A DNA stretch of 61,570 bases from an uncultured Prevotella sp. (GTDB taxonomy: Bacteria > Bacteroidota > Bacteroidia > Bacteroidales > Bacteroidaceae): contig CAJJWN010000019.1 in assembly GCA_905196835.1 (NCBI GenBank), positions 1 through 61,570 on the forward strand, read 5' to 3'. Shown here in pieces: positions 35,396 through 43,549 of this stretch. Below the pieces are notes generated by a model that saw nothing but the letters and a program-made list of their open reading frames with translations, did not search any database and was not told the origin of the DNA. Position numbers and translations under genes: made by a program. Within the stretch, counting starts at the first letter, position 1. Each line of letters starts with the position of its first letter.

Positions 35396-36346
35396 ATGGA
35401 ACAGCAAGAACACATACGCTGCCTCATCATAGGCAGCGGCCCGGCCGGCTACACGGCGGCCATCTATGCGGCGCGCGCCAACCTCAGCCCGGTGGTGTAC
35501 TGCGGCCTGCAAACCGGCGGACAGCTTACCCAGACAACCGTAGTTGAGAACTTTCCGGGCTACCCCGAAGGCGTGGACGGCAACCAGATGATGCTCGACT
35601 TCCGCCAGCAGGCCGAACGTTTCGGTGCAGACCTGCGCGACGGTGTCATCGTCAAGGCCGACCTCGGACAGGCTCCCTACACGCTTACCACCGACGAAGG
35701 GCACACAGTCAAGGCCGACACGGTAATCATCGCCACGGGAGCTTCAGCCAAATACCTAGGCCTCGCCGACGAAGAGAAGTACAAGGGCGAAGGCGTTTCG
35801 GCCTGCGCCACGTGCGACGGGTTCTTCTACCGCAAGAAGACCGTTGCCGTAGTGGGCGGCGGAGACACAGCATGTGAGGAGGCTCTGTACCTCGCATCGC
35901 TGGCGAAAAAGGTGTACATGATAGTGCGCAAGCCGTTCCTGCGCGCGTCGGACGTTATGCAAAAGCGTGTGAAAGAGACGGAGAACATCGAGATTTTGTT
36001 TGAACACAACACGCTCGGACTGTTCGGCGACAACGGCGTTGAGGGCGTACGCCTTGTAAAACGCAAGGGAGAGGCCGACGAGCAGGTGTACGAACTGCCC
36101 ATAGACGGCTTCTTCCTCGCCATCGGACACAAGCCAAACAGCGACGTGTTCAAGCCTTGGCTCGACACGGACGAGACCGGATACATCATCACCGAGGGCG
36201 ACTCTACGCGCACGAAAGTGCCCGGCGTGTTCGCCGCAGGCGACGTAGCCGACCCTCACTACCGGCAAGCCGTAACGGCTGCGGCCAGCGGATGCCGCGC
36301 AGCCATCGAGGCCGACAGGTATTTGAGGGAGCAAGGCATCATTTGA
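35396..36346 (+). CDS. trxB: Thioredoxin reductase
   Basis: 316 aa FAD enzyme reducing thioredoxin with NADPH. FAD motif GSGPAGYTAA near 13-22, redox CATC at 137-140, NADP motif VVGGGDTACEEA and terminal GVFAAGDVADP. Length is normal. It probably serves the peroxidase upstream. The stop abuts an octamer hairpin. Confidence 0.97.
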   Translation: MEQQEHIRCLIIGSGPAGYTAAIYAARANLSPVVYCGLQTGGQLTQTTVVENFPGYPEGVDGNQMMLDFRQQAERFGADLRDGVIVKADLGQAPYTLTTDEGHTVKADTVIIATGASAKYLGLADEEKYKGEGVSACATCDGFFYRKKTVAVVGGGDTACEEALYLASLAKKVYMIVRKPFLRASDVMQKRVKETENIEILFEHNTLGLFGDNGVEGVRLVKRKGEADEQVYELPIDGFFLAIGHKPNSDVFKPWLDTDETGYIITEGDSTRTKVPGVFAAGDVADPHYRQAVTAAASGCRAAIEADRYLREQGII

Positions 36347-36448
36347 AAGGTGAGAAGGTGAGAAAGTGAGAAGGTGAGAAATCATGCTAAATACATATTA
36401 ACAGCATGGCTTTCTCACCTTCTCACTTTCTCACCTTCTCACCTTTCA
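36346..36448. repeat. Octamer hairpin element (AGGTGAGA units)
   Basis: Four AGGTGAGA units, the third AAGTGAGA, around a core with GCATG/CATGC pairing. The right arm encodes the last seven residues (KGEKVRK) and the stop of the symporter gene. Confidence 0.92.
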
Positions 36449-37847
36449 TTAGCATTCCTGCGAACGTCAGCGCGCCGTTTAGCAGCAGAAGCTCGTAGCC
36501 GAAGCGGTAACCCGTGAGGCAAGGGACGGCGTAATCGAGGACAAGGCAGAGCAACGGAGAGGCCACGGCGATGTAAGGCACGGCGCGGTCACATGTTTTC
36601 CGCTTTGTAAAAAGGCCGAAGGCGAAGAGACCCAGCAGCGGTCCGTAGGTGTAAGAGCAGAGTATGTAGACCGCATCGATAAGACTCGTGGAGTTCAATG
36701 TGCGGAATGCTATGATGAATACTACGGCCACAGCGGCCATGCCTACATGCACGCGGCGGCGCAGACGCTCGTCGCCGGGACGCTCCTTTATGTCAACACA
36801 GTATGTGGTGGTAAGCGCGGTGAGCGACGAGTCGATGGTACTGGCCGACGCTGCGACAATACCGATGGTGAAGAGCACGGCCACCACGTCGCCAAGACGC
36901 CCCGTGGCGGCGAACATGGGGAGAAGGTCGTCAGGACTGGCGGGAACGGGCGTGCCTTCCTTTTGCGCCAGCATGAGCAACAATACGCCAAGACTGAGGA
37001 AGAGCAGGTTGACCGGCACGAAGGCAAAGCCATACGTACAGACGTCTTTTTGCGCCTCGCGCAGGCTCTTGCAGGTAAGGTTTTTCTGCATCATGTTCTG
37101 GTTGAGCCCCGTCATCACTACAACGATGAACGCGCCGCTGACAAACTGTTTCCAGAAGTTTTGCGGCGACATCCAGTCCGAGAACTCGGATATGCGGCTG
37201 TGGGGACTGGCCGCTACGGCCTTGACGGCTTCGCCAAGGCTCATGTCCAACGCCCCCGCCACCTTTATTATAATAAGTACAAGGGCGGCAAGCATACACG
37301 CCGTCTGGAAGGAGTCGGTCCACACGAGCGTCTTTATGCCGCCGCGGCGCGAGTAAAGCCATATGAGCAGCATTAGCGCGGGTACTGTGAGGAAGAACGG
37401 CACACCGTAAGCGTCGAGCACGAAGCGTTGCAGTATGATGCAGACGATGTAGAACTTAACAGCTGCCCCGCAAAGGTCGGACAGCAGGAAGAACGTTGCG
37501 CCCGTCTTGTAAGCCCACCGGCCGAAGCGCCCGAACAGGTAGGTGTAGATGGTGGTAAGGTTCATCCTGTAATACACGGGCAGCAGGACGAACGCCACGA
37601 TGAAGTAACCGAGGATAAAGCCGAGGCACGTTTGCAGATAGGTGAAGTCCATACGCCCCACCATTCCCGGCACGGAGACGAAGCTGACGCCCGACACCGA
37701 CGCGCCCACCATGCCGAAAGCCACCGCCCACCAGGGCGACTTGCGGTCGGCGCGGAAGAACGTATCGTTGGTGGCGCGCCGCGAAGTGAGCCTGCCCAGC
37801 AGGCAAAGCGCGGCGAAGTAAGCCAGCACTGTGACGATGATTAGCAT
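36423..37847 (-). CDS. Sodium:solute symporter (SSS family)
   Basis: 474 aa with about 13 transmembrane helices. SRRATNDTFFRADRKSPWW and GMVGASVSGVSFVSVPGMV are typical of the family, and TIDSSLTALTTTYCVDI lies in the Na+-site helix region. Substrate unknown. The last seven residues KGEKVRK are repeat-encoded. The -7 box ends 5 nt before the ATG, so the mRNA may be leaderless. Confidence 0.9.
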   Translation of the reverse strand: MLIIVTVLAYFAALCLLGRLTSRRATNDTFFRADRKSPWWAVAFGMVGASVSGVSFVSVPGMVGRMDFTYLQTCLGFILGYFIVAFVLLPVYYRMNLTTIYTYLFGRFGRWAYKTGATFFLLSDLCGAAVKFYIVCIILQRFVLDAYGVPFFLTVPALMLLIWLYSRRGGIKTLVWTDSFQTACMLAALVLIIIKVAGALDMSLGEAVKAVAASPHSRISEFSDWMSPQNFWKQFVSGAFIVVVMTGLNQNMMQKNLTCKSLREAQKDVCTYGFAFVPVNLLFLSLGVLLLMLAQKEGTPVPASPDDLLPMFAATGRLGDVVAVLFTIGIVAASASTIDSSLTALTTTYCVDIKERPGDERLRRRVHVGMAAVAVVFIIAFRTLNSTSLIDAVYILCSYTYGPLLGLFAFGLFTKRKTCDRAVPYIAVASPLLCLVLDYAVPCLTGYRFGYELLLLNGALTFAGMLMKGEKVRK

Positions 37848-37851
37848 GGTG

Positions 37852-37859
37852 CAAAGGTA
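37852..37859 (-). promoter_or_regulatory. -7 box for symporter gene
   Basis: Minus-strand TACCTTTG immediately before ATG 37847; the predicted start falls on or next to the ATG. Confidence 0.6.
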
Positions 37860-37900
37860 TAAAATAAAAACGATTGATTATCAACAACTTGCAAACACCT

Positions 37901-37988
37901 TTCCAAAAGACGGCCTTTTAGCCTGCGAAAGACCGTCTTTTACACGACGAAAGGCCGTCTTTCAGAAGCTAAAAGACGGCCTTTCGCA
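37901..37988. repeat. 22-bp palindrome array H
   Basis: Four regular cores: AAAAGACGGCCTTTT, AAAGACCGTCTTTT, AAAGGCCGTCTTTC and AAAAGACGGCCTTTC. A possible tail remnant GATTGATTATCAAC lies to the left at 37872-37885. Confidence 0.9.
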
Positions 37989-38026
37989 AAGCAGGTGAAA
38001 AACGCCTGCGTGTCAAATCATCATTA

Positions 38027-39109
38027 TTACAGTTCTTTTACGGCCTCGACCAGTCGGCGGAAGTCGTCGGGATGCACGTCGCCAATGTTGCCGATGCGGA
38101 ACGTGTCGGCCTGCGATATTTTGCCGGGATAGATTACAAAGCCCTTCGCCTTCAGCGACTGGTAGAACGACTGGAAGTCGAACGCGGCCGAAGGATAGTA
38201 GAACGACGTGATTACGGGCGACTGCCACTCGTCAGCAAGGAGCGTCTTGTAGCCCAAGGAGCGCATCCCTTCCACGAGCACGCGGTGGTTTTCGCAGTAA
38301 CGGGCGTGGCGTGCGGCCACTCCGCCCTCCTCCTTCAGCTCCGTAAGAGCCTGCATGAAGGCGCGCACAACGTGGGTGGGCGAGGTGAAACGCCACTTGC
38401 CGTGGCCCTTCTCCATAGTCTCCCACTGGTCGTAAATGTCGAGCGAGAGCGAGCGCGCAACGCCCTTGCACCGCTCCAAGAGCGAGCGGCGGGCGATGAT
38501 GAAGCCGAAGCCGGGCACGCCCTGGATGCACTTGTTGGCCGAGCTGATGAGGAAGTCGATGCCCAGCTGCGCCATGTCGATGGGCACTCCGCCGAAGCTG
38601 CTCATCGCGTCAACGATGAGCGTCTTGCCGTGACGCTTCACTACGGCGGCGATTTCTTCAAGCGGATTGAGCACGCCGGTGGTTGTTTCGCAGTGCACTA
38701 CCGACACGTGGGTCGCCTCTTTGTGCTCCGTCAGGTAAGCGTCGATGGCCGCCGGGTCAACCGCCTGCGTCTCGTCGAACTTCATCACGTGGCAGTTCAG
38801 CCCGTAATACTCGGCGATTACGCCCATTCGTTTGCCGTAAGCGCCATTGGCGGCGACGAGCAGATGGTCGTCAGGACGCACCGTGCTGCCCAGCGTCGCC
38901 TCAACGCAGAACGTGCCGCTGCCCTGCATCAGCACCGCCGTATATTCCTCGGGGCGGCTCGATGCGATGCCTACAAGCTCCTTGCGGATAACCTCCACAA
39001 CGCCTTCGTTATAGTCTTTGTCCCATGTGCACCAGTCGCTCATCATGGCACTCTTCACACTCTCTGTGGTCGTCAACGGACCGGGGGTAAGCAATAAGTA
39101 TGGTCTCAT
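38027..39109 (-). CDS. phnW: 2-aminoethylphosphonate--pyruvate transaminase
   Basis: 360 aa class-V PLP aminotransferase. 2-AEP plus pyruvate to phosphonoacetaldehyde plus alanine. The start [24 protein letters not shown] and PLP-Lys segment [15 protein letters not shown] match PhnW. Order MFS - phnX - phnW on one strand gives a complete AEP use pathway. Confidence 0.95.
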   Translation of the reverse strand: MRPYLLLTPGPLTTTESVKSAMMSDWCTWDKDYNEGVVEVIRKELVGIASSRPEEYTAVLMQGSGTFCVEATLGSTVRPDDHLLVAANGAYGKRMGVIAEYYGLNCHVMKFDETQAVDPAAIDAYLTEHKEATHVSVVHCETTTGVLNPLEEIAAVVKRHGKTLIVDAMSSFGGVPIDMAQLGIDFLISSANKCIQGVPGFGFIIARRSLLERCKGVARSLSLDIYDQWETMEKGHGKWRFTSPTHVVRAFMQALTELKEEGGVAARHARYCENHRVLVEGMRSLGYKTLLADEWQSPVITSFYYPSAAFDFQSFYQSLKAKGFVIYPGKISQADTFRIGNIGDVHPDDFRRLVEAVKEL

Positions 39110-39127
39110 AAGTTTAAGAATTATAAG

Positions 39128-39166
39128 CCCCCACCCAACCTCCCCTCGGGGAGGTTGGGTGGGGGC
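39128..39166. terminator. Long GC-rich hairpin between phnX and phnW
   Basis: AGCCCCCACCCAACCTCCCC pairs with GGGGAGGTTGGGTGGGGGCT around a short CTCG loop. It lies within the phn operon. A partial copy is at 48467-48497, so it is also a dispersed repeat. Confidence 0.75.
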
Positions 39167-39180
39167 TGTTTCTTTTTCAT

Positions 39181-39960
39181 TTATTTGTTCAACACTTCTA
39201 TCAGCATCGGCAGCTCCGTTATGTCGTCGATAACGTAGTCGGCGCCGGCTGCGTACATCTTGTAACGCACGTCAAGCATCCTCGCTTTCAGCTCGTCGGA
39301 AGGCATGGCGGTCACCTCTTCCTCGGTCAGTGCAAGCTCGTTGCTGCCAAGGATGACGCCTACGCTCCACACTCCGGCGTTCACTCCCTCCTTAATGTCG
39401 GATATTGTGTCGCCCACTTTCACCACGGAGCGCGGCGAAGCGATGCCCATCTCGCACATGTTTTGGAATATCATATAAGGCTTGGGACGGCCTCCGGGCA
39501 GGTTGTCTGACGTTACGCAGTTGTCTATTACGTAGCCGAGCTTGGCCGCGGAGGGGATTACCACGTCCATCATCTGCCGCGTGTAGCCCGTAGTTGAACC
39601 AACCTTTATACCCTGACTGCGCAGCATTGAGATTGTCTCGACAACTCCCGTGATGGGCTTTGAATAATCTTCGAGCGTGCGGAAAAGCTCGTCTTGGAAC
39701 TTCTTGTAGCACTCCTGCACGCCGTCTTCGCCCCATTCGCGGCCGTATTTGGCGCGGAAGTCAGCCCCGACATGGTCGATAGCGAACAGCGCGCGCACCT
39801 CTTCTATCTTCGTAAGGCCCATGTGCGCCCTCGTCTCCGCCGCCGTTACGGGCGCGCCTATGGCCTTAAAGCTCTCGACAAATGCCGCCACCGGGGCGAA
39901 GCATCCATAGTCAACGGCCGTTCCGGCCCAGTCCATTATTACGCATTCAATCTTTTTCAT
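39181..39960 (-). CDS. phnX: Phosphonoacetaldehyde hydrolase (phosphonatase)
   Basis: 259 aa HAD enzyme cleaving phosphonoacetaldehyde to acetaldehyde and phosphate. Nucleophile Asp in [11 protein letters not shown], Schiff-base Lys region in [12 protein letters not shown], and [14 protein letters not shown] as the metal motif. Middle gene of the operon. Confidence 0.96.
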   Translation of the reverse strand: MKKIECVIMDWAGTAVDYGCFAPVAAFVESFKAIGAPVTAAETRAHMGLTKIEEVRALFAIDHVGADFRAKYGREWGEDGVQECYKKFQDELFRTLEDYSKPITGVVETISMLRSQGIKVGSTTGYTRQMMDVVIPSAAKLGYVIDNCVTSDNLPGGRPKPYMIFQNMCEMGIASPRSVVKVGDTISDIKEGVNAGVWSVGVILGSNELALTEEEVTAMPSDELKARMLDVRYKMYAAGADYVIDDITELPMLIEVLNK

Positions 39961-39963
39961 ATC

Positions 39964-40030
39964 ATTTACGGTTTTGTGGTTATGCGGTTATAAGGTTTTT
40001 ATGGTTATGGGATTATAGGGTTATGCGGTA
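39964..40030. repeat. One-sided octamer repeat (GGTTnnnn)
   Basis: About seven tandem units beginning GGTT (for example GGTTATGC, GGTTATAA). No complementary arm nearby. It spans the stop of the permease gene. Confidence 0.65.
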
Positions 40031-41403
40031 GTAAGGCTTTGCCGTCCGGCGGTTGAAAGGTCGCATGTGTGCGCCTCGCCGGTCTTCTCCGCGCCGCCTT
40101 TTATTACCTTAAATTCCTTTGCCCTGTACACCTTATTTATTATATAGACTATCGAACCGGCAAACGCCAGGCAGCAGGCTATGCCTATGTAGACGCTCAT
40201 GGCGTTGTAGAACGACGTCCAGTCGATGTGCGGAGCTTGGAACTCCTTGAACAGAAGCAGGCAAAGCGTGCCGAGATAGCCGATGAAGTCAATCGTGATA
40301 ATGAAGAAACCGACGTTGCCCTTGACCTTGAAGCAGGCGATAAAACGCTCGAAGAAGATGGTCTGGAAGCTCAAATAGGCTATGTCTATGCAGAAAGTCT
40401 GGAGGAAAAGCCACGCCGTTGTGGGTATGTCTAACGCCTCGCCTTCAGCTCCGAGGAATGCAACCGTACCCATGCCGATGGCCGAAAATATCAGTATAAG
40501 GCACAAGGCGCGCAGGTGGTTGCCCACGGCTGACAACAGGGCGAACGCTCCGAGCAGCACGACGGTGGCGATTGAGTCGAGATAAGCGAACGCCCAGGAG
40601 GACACTTGGCTTACGTCGATGATGCAGACGATAAAGTCTTCCTTGATGTCGCGCTGCACGGTGAGCAGCAGGTTGGCGCCGAAGAGCATCACGAGCAGGG
40701 GCATGAACTTGACGAAAAGCCGCCAACGCTGGTGCCCGTCGAGCGTTACGCGCTTCGTGCGGGCGGCAATGTCGGCCTGGGTGGGTGCCGGGAACTTTGT
40801 CATCATCCATCCCATGAAGCACAGCAGGGGGAAAGCTAGCGCGCCGACGAGGGCCGGCATCCAGAACTCGCTTACCCCGAGGTCGTTCAGGGCGTACAGT
40901 CCGAGCGACTTGGCGACGCCCGAACTAAGCGCCATGCTTACTCCCATGATGCTGGCGAGGATGTCGGTTGTGCGGCGGCCTTCGAGGAAACTGAAGATTA
41001 CTCCCCACATGCAGCCTAGCGAAAGGCCGTTGAAGAACAGCGCGAAGATGTTGTAAGGCGTGGGCAGAAGGCCGAAGGCGACAAGCGAAAGCTCTGACAA
41101 CGCCGCCGAACCGACGATGAAGCGGAGGCGGCCCTCGGGCTTAAGCTCGGATATGTACTTGATGCCGAGCATCTTGGCGCACACGTAACCTATGAGCTGT
41201 ATGATGCTTACCACTATCTTATAGTCCATCCCGGCCACCTGCAAACCGTCGAACTCGGCCGCCGTGAAGGGCTTGCGCAGGGCGTAGACGAGCGAATATG
41301 ACAGCAGGGCTGTGCCCCCGGCCCAGAGCACGAAGAGCCAGTCGGGCATGTTGGCCGTGGCCGCCCTCATGTTTGGAAGTCTGTAGATACGTTGTTTCAT
41401 CAT
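40021..41403 (-). CDS. MFS-like permease (DUF5690-type), putative 2-AEP importer
   Basis: 460 aa with about 12 transmembrane helices. LVYALRKPFTAAEFDG and GYVCAKMLGIKYISEL recall the Bacteroidetes DUF5690 / MFS-like family. No phosphonate ABC transporter is present, and this gene leads phnX and phnW, so uptake of 2-aminoethylphosphonate is a good inference. The C-terminal 25 residues are hydrophilic. A divergent HTH protein lies across the promoter region. Confidence 0.78.
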   Translation of the reverse strand: MMKQRIYRLPNMRAATANMPDWLFVLWAGGTALLSYSLVYALRKPFTAAEFDGLQVAGMDYKIVVSIIQLIGYVCAKMLGIKYISELKPEGRLRFIVGSAALSELSLVAFGLLPTPYNIFALFFNGLSLGCMWGVIFSFLEGRRTTDILASIMGVSMALSSGVAKSLGLYALNDLGVSEFWMPALVGALAFPLLCFMGWMMTKFPAPTQADIAARTKRVTLDGHQRWRLFVKFMPLLVMLFGANLLLTVQRDIKEDFIVCIIDVSQVSSWAFAYLDSIATVVLLGAFALLSAVGNHLRALCLILIFSAIGMGTVAFLGAEGEALDIPTTAWLFLQTFCIDIAYLSFQTIFFERFIACFKVKGNVGFFIITIDFIGYLGTLCLLLFKEFQAPHIDWTSFYNAMSVYIGIACCLAFAGSIVYIINKVYRAKEFKVIKGGAEKTGEAHTCDLSTAGRQSLTTA

Positions 41404-41404
41404 T

Positions 41405-41490
41405 CTTTTCGGTTTTAGGGTTTTACGGTTTTCAGGTTTTACGGTATGCAGGCATCGTCGTACAACCGTATGGCCTTACAACCGCATGAC
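41405..41490. repeat. Octamer repeat in the phn leader
   Basis: Units GGTTTTAG, GGTTTTAC, GGTTTTCA and GGTTTTAC followed by an imperfect complementary right side (ACAACCGTATGG). It lies in the 110-nt leader of the phn operon. Confidence 0.65.
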
Positions 41491-41513
41491 CGTGCATTGT
41501 CCTTTTTCCGCTG

Positions 41514-41521
41514 CAAAATTA
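41514..41521 (-). promoter_or_regulatory. -7 box for phn operon
   Basis: Minus-strand TAATTTTG, leader of about 110 nt containing the octamer repeat. Confidence 0.62.
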
Positions 41522-41673
41522 CGCCACCGCAGGTTCTTAAAAAATGAATACCGGATGAATAATATGGCCGTAACAATTCATTAAAATGAATGAAAACATT
41601 ACTTATCAAGGATGCAAAAACATTGCAAATTCTTTGTAACTTGTCTGTAATATATGTATTCAAACTTAATGGT

Positions 41674-41681
41674 TACCTTTG
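41674..41681 (+). promoter_or_regulatory. -7 box for the divergent HTH gene
   Basis: TACCTTTG overlaps an apparent TTG start at 41679 and therefore supports ATG 41703. Confidence 0.68.
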
Positions 41682-41702
41682 CATAAGAAAATAAAACAGC
41701 TT

Positions 41703-42596
41703 ATGGACGACCTGAAAGAGATATATGAAAGGATAAAATTCTTGCGCGGCAAGGGCGTGAAGATGAAGGAAATCGCAGCCCAGACGGGTTTTACGCCGAG
41801 TGTGCTGTCGGCCCTGTTCACTACCGTAATGCCCGAATATTTTAAGAACAAAGACAAGGGTATGCCCGAAGACGAGGCGCTGGACGGGGCGCTCGTGTGG
41901 GTGAACAACGTGTCGAAGAAGAAGCTTCTGGGGCAGCTCGACAAGATGAAGGCTGCCATCTTCGCCATGGACGCCGTGCCGACGGCCGCCTGCGGCGACG
42001 CCGACAACATGCACCGGGACATCATAGCGCACGCCATGAAAGGCGCGGTGGACGGCTGCACAGCCTTCAGCGGCATGTACATGAGCTACAGCGTATCGTC
42101 AAGTTCGAGCGCGATGAAGATAGAACCTTACCTCATCACACCCTCGGCCGACGGCGGTTACGTCGAAGTGGTGCACAACAACGCCTACGGCTCGACGCAC
42201 CACGGCTTCGCCCTGATGAACGGCCTTAGCCACATGTACATCATGTTCAACGAAAACCGGCCTCCGCAGCTCGCCCTGTTCAGCATCTGCCTGAAGCTGC
42301 CGATGTACGAGCGGCCGCCCTACCTGCGCGGCATTTACACCTGCCTGGACTACAACCACAACCCCATAGCGCGCCGCATTCTCTTCGTCAAGGCAAGCGA
42401 CGGCACGTCGCGCGAGGACTTTCTCAGCGCAAAAGGCTGCCTGAAGCAGTATGAAGAGCTTGACGACAGGGAGCGGCTTTACTACAAATACACGTGCGGC
42501 GGCGAGGATGTGGTGCGCATGAGGGACGTGCCGTCACCGCGCATGACCGACGACGACCTGCTGGCCGAAAAGGAACTGCTCGCCGGCGGACAATGA
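41703..42596 (+). CDS. HTH-containing protein divergent from phn operon
   Basis: 297 aa. Residues about 18-45 (GVKMKEIAAQTGFTPSVLSALF) form a helix-turn-helix resembling Cro/TetR-like motifs. The remaining 230 residues form an unrecognised sensory-type domain (MKIEPYLITPSADGGYVEVVHNN, IYTCLDYNHNPIARRILFVKA) with conserved Cys and His. Its position across from the permease suggests it regulates 2-AEP use. The start is set by the promoter box. Confidence 0.72.
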   Translation: MDDLKEIYERIKFLRGKGVKMKEIAAQTGFTPSVLSALFTTVMPEYFKNKDKGMPEDEALDGALVWVNNVSKKKLLGQLDKMKAAIFAMDAVPTAACGDADNMHRDIIAHAMKGAVDGCTAFSGMYMSYSVSSSSSAMKIEPYLITPSADGGYVEVVHNNAYGSTHHGFALMNGLSHMYIMFNENRPPQLALFSICLKLPMYERPPYLRGIYTCLDYNHNPIARRILFVKASDGTSREDFLSAKGCLKQYEELDDRERLYYKYTCGGEDVVRMRDVPSPRMTDDDLLAEKELLAGGQ

Positions 42597-42626
42597 CCCA
42601 CACAATGCCCTACTAACGGCGGATTT

Positions 42627-42713
42627 ATAAAAGACGGCCTTTTGCGTTCCCAAAGGCCGTCTTTCGTCGTCCAAAAGGCCACCTTTTGCAGTGCGAAAGG
42701 TGGCCTTTCGCAT
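42627..42713. repeat. 22-bp palindrome array I
   Basis: Cores AAAAGACGGCCTTTTG, CAAAGGCCGTCTTTC, AAAAGGCCACCTTTTG and GAAAGGTGGCCTTTC. Two successive hairpins; the second uses GGCCACC/GGTGGCC instead of GGCCGTC/GACGGCC, a paired change. Confidence 0.92.
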
Positions 42714-42773
42714 TGCGCCCTGCCACCCATGATAAAACCGCCGGCAACAGCCTGAAAGGGAAACTCCGCCGGA

Positions 42774-42793
42774 GGATAGGGAAATCCCCCGCC
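42774..42793 (+). promoter_or_regulatory. Candidate operator shared with the 60.6-kb gene
   Basis: TAGGGAAATCCCCCGCC recurs as TAGGGAAATTCCCCGCC at 60551-60567, at the same distance (42 nt) before the -7 box. GGGAAATCCC is near-palindromic. Confidence 0.45.
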
Positions 42794-42811
42794 AGAAATA
42801 TGGACGTATGC

Positions 42812-42842
42812 TTGCAAAAGCCCGATGAAAGCGTTAATTTTG
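42812..42842 (+). promoter_or_regulatory. Promoter of the 42875 gene
   Basis: TTGC (42812-42815), 19-nt spacer, TAATTTTG (42835-42842). Confidence 0.75.
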
Positions 42843-42874
42843 CAGCGGAATTATTAATCAAACATACAGTTATT

Positions 42875-43441
42875 ATGAAAAAGTTTACATCCTTATCGGC
42901 TATAATAATGATGATGGCGGTGGCCTTCACGTTCGTAAGTTGCGACGACGACGAATACATCGCGGACACGCTCTGGGGCGTGTGGCAGGGCGACATGCAC
43001 GTATGGAACGAGTGGAACGGTAATTACTACGAGTCGCACGACACGGAAATAGCCTTCGACCGCAATCCGTACGAATACTCGTCGGGCAGCGGCTACTGGG
43101 TTGATTTTTACAGCAGGGCGCCCTGGGACTATTTTGCAAGCAATATTACGTGGACTGTCGATAACGGAAGGATTACCATTTACTCTTACGAGGACGACAG
43201 GTATTATTACATTTACGACTATTCCTTGTCAGACAACTATTTCCGCGGGACGATTGAAAGCGACTGGGGCGACCCCATGGACTTCCGCCTGCACAAGGTG
43301 TCTTCGCCGCGCTGGGACGGCTATGACTGGGGCTGGGGCGACTGGTACGGCTATTCTGACCCGTGGTATTCGGCATCAAAGTCACGCTCCGGCGATGCCG
43401 TACAGGAAAAGCCTGTAAGGCATATAGGTAAAATAAATTAA
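42875..43441 (+). CDS. Tyr/Trp/Asp-rich lipoprotein of unknown function
   Basis: 188 aa. Signal peptide with lipobox TFVSC, then DDDEYIADTLWGVWQGDMHVW. The mature part is rich in aromatic and acidic residues (YDWGWGDWYGYSDPWY) and looks like a small beta-barrel or lipocalin-like lipoprotein. It resembles the Bacteroidales lipoproteins that start TLWGTWEG. Stop TAA is in a heptamer hairpin. Confidence 0.65.
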   Translation: MKKFTSLSAIIMMMAVAFTFVSCDDDEYIADTLWGVWQGDMHVWNEWNGNYYESHDTEIAFDRNPYEYSSGSGYWVDFYSRAPWDYFASNITWTVDNGRITIYSYEDDRYYYIYDYSLSDNYFRGTIESDWGDPMDFRLHKVSSPRWDGYDWGWGDWYGYSDPWYSASKSRSGDAVQEKPVRHIGKIN

Positions 43442-43549
43442 GAATTAAGAGCTTGGTGAGTTAAGAATTAAGAGTTAAGAATTAAGAAAATTACCCTGTT
43501 GCAATTATAAAAGGTAATTTTCTTAATTCTTAACTCTTAATTCTTAATT
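43440..43549. repeat. Heptamer hairpin element (RTTAAGA units)
   Basis: Between convergent genes. Units GTTAAGA, ATTAAGA, GTTAAGA, ATTAAGA and core AAATTACC/GGTAATTT. The stop codons of both neighbours (43439-43441; 43544-43546 minus) are in the arms. Confidence 0.92.

Noticed and set aside
41679..41702. TTG start for the HTH protein
   Set aside because: It overlaps the last bases of the TACCTTTG promoter box.
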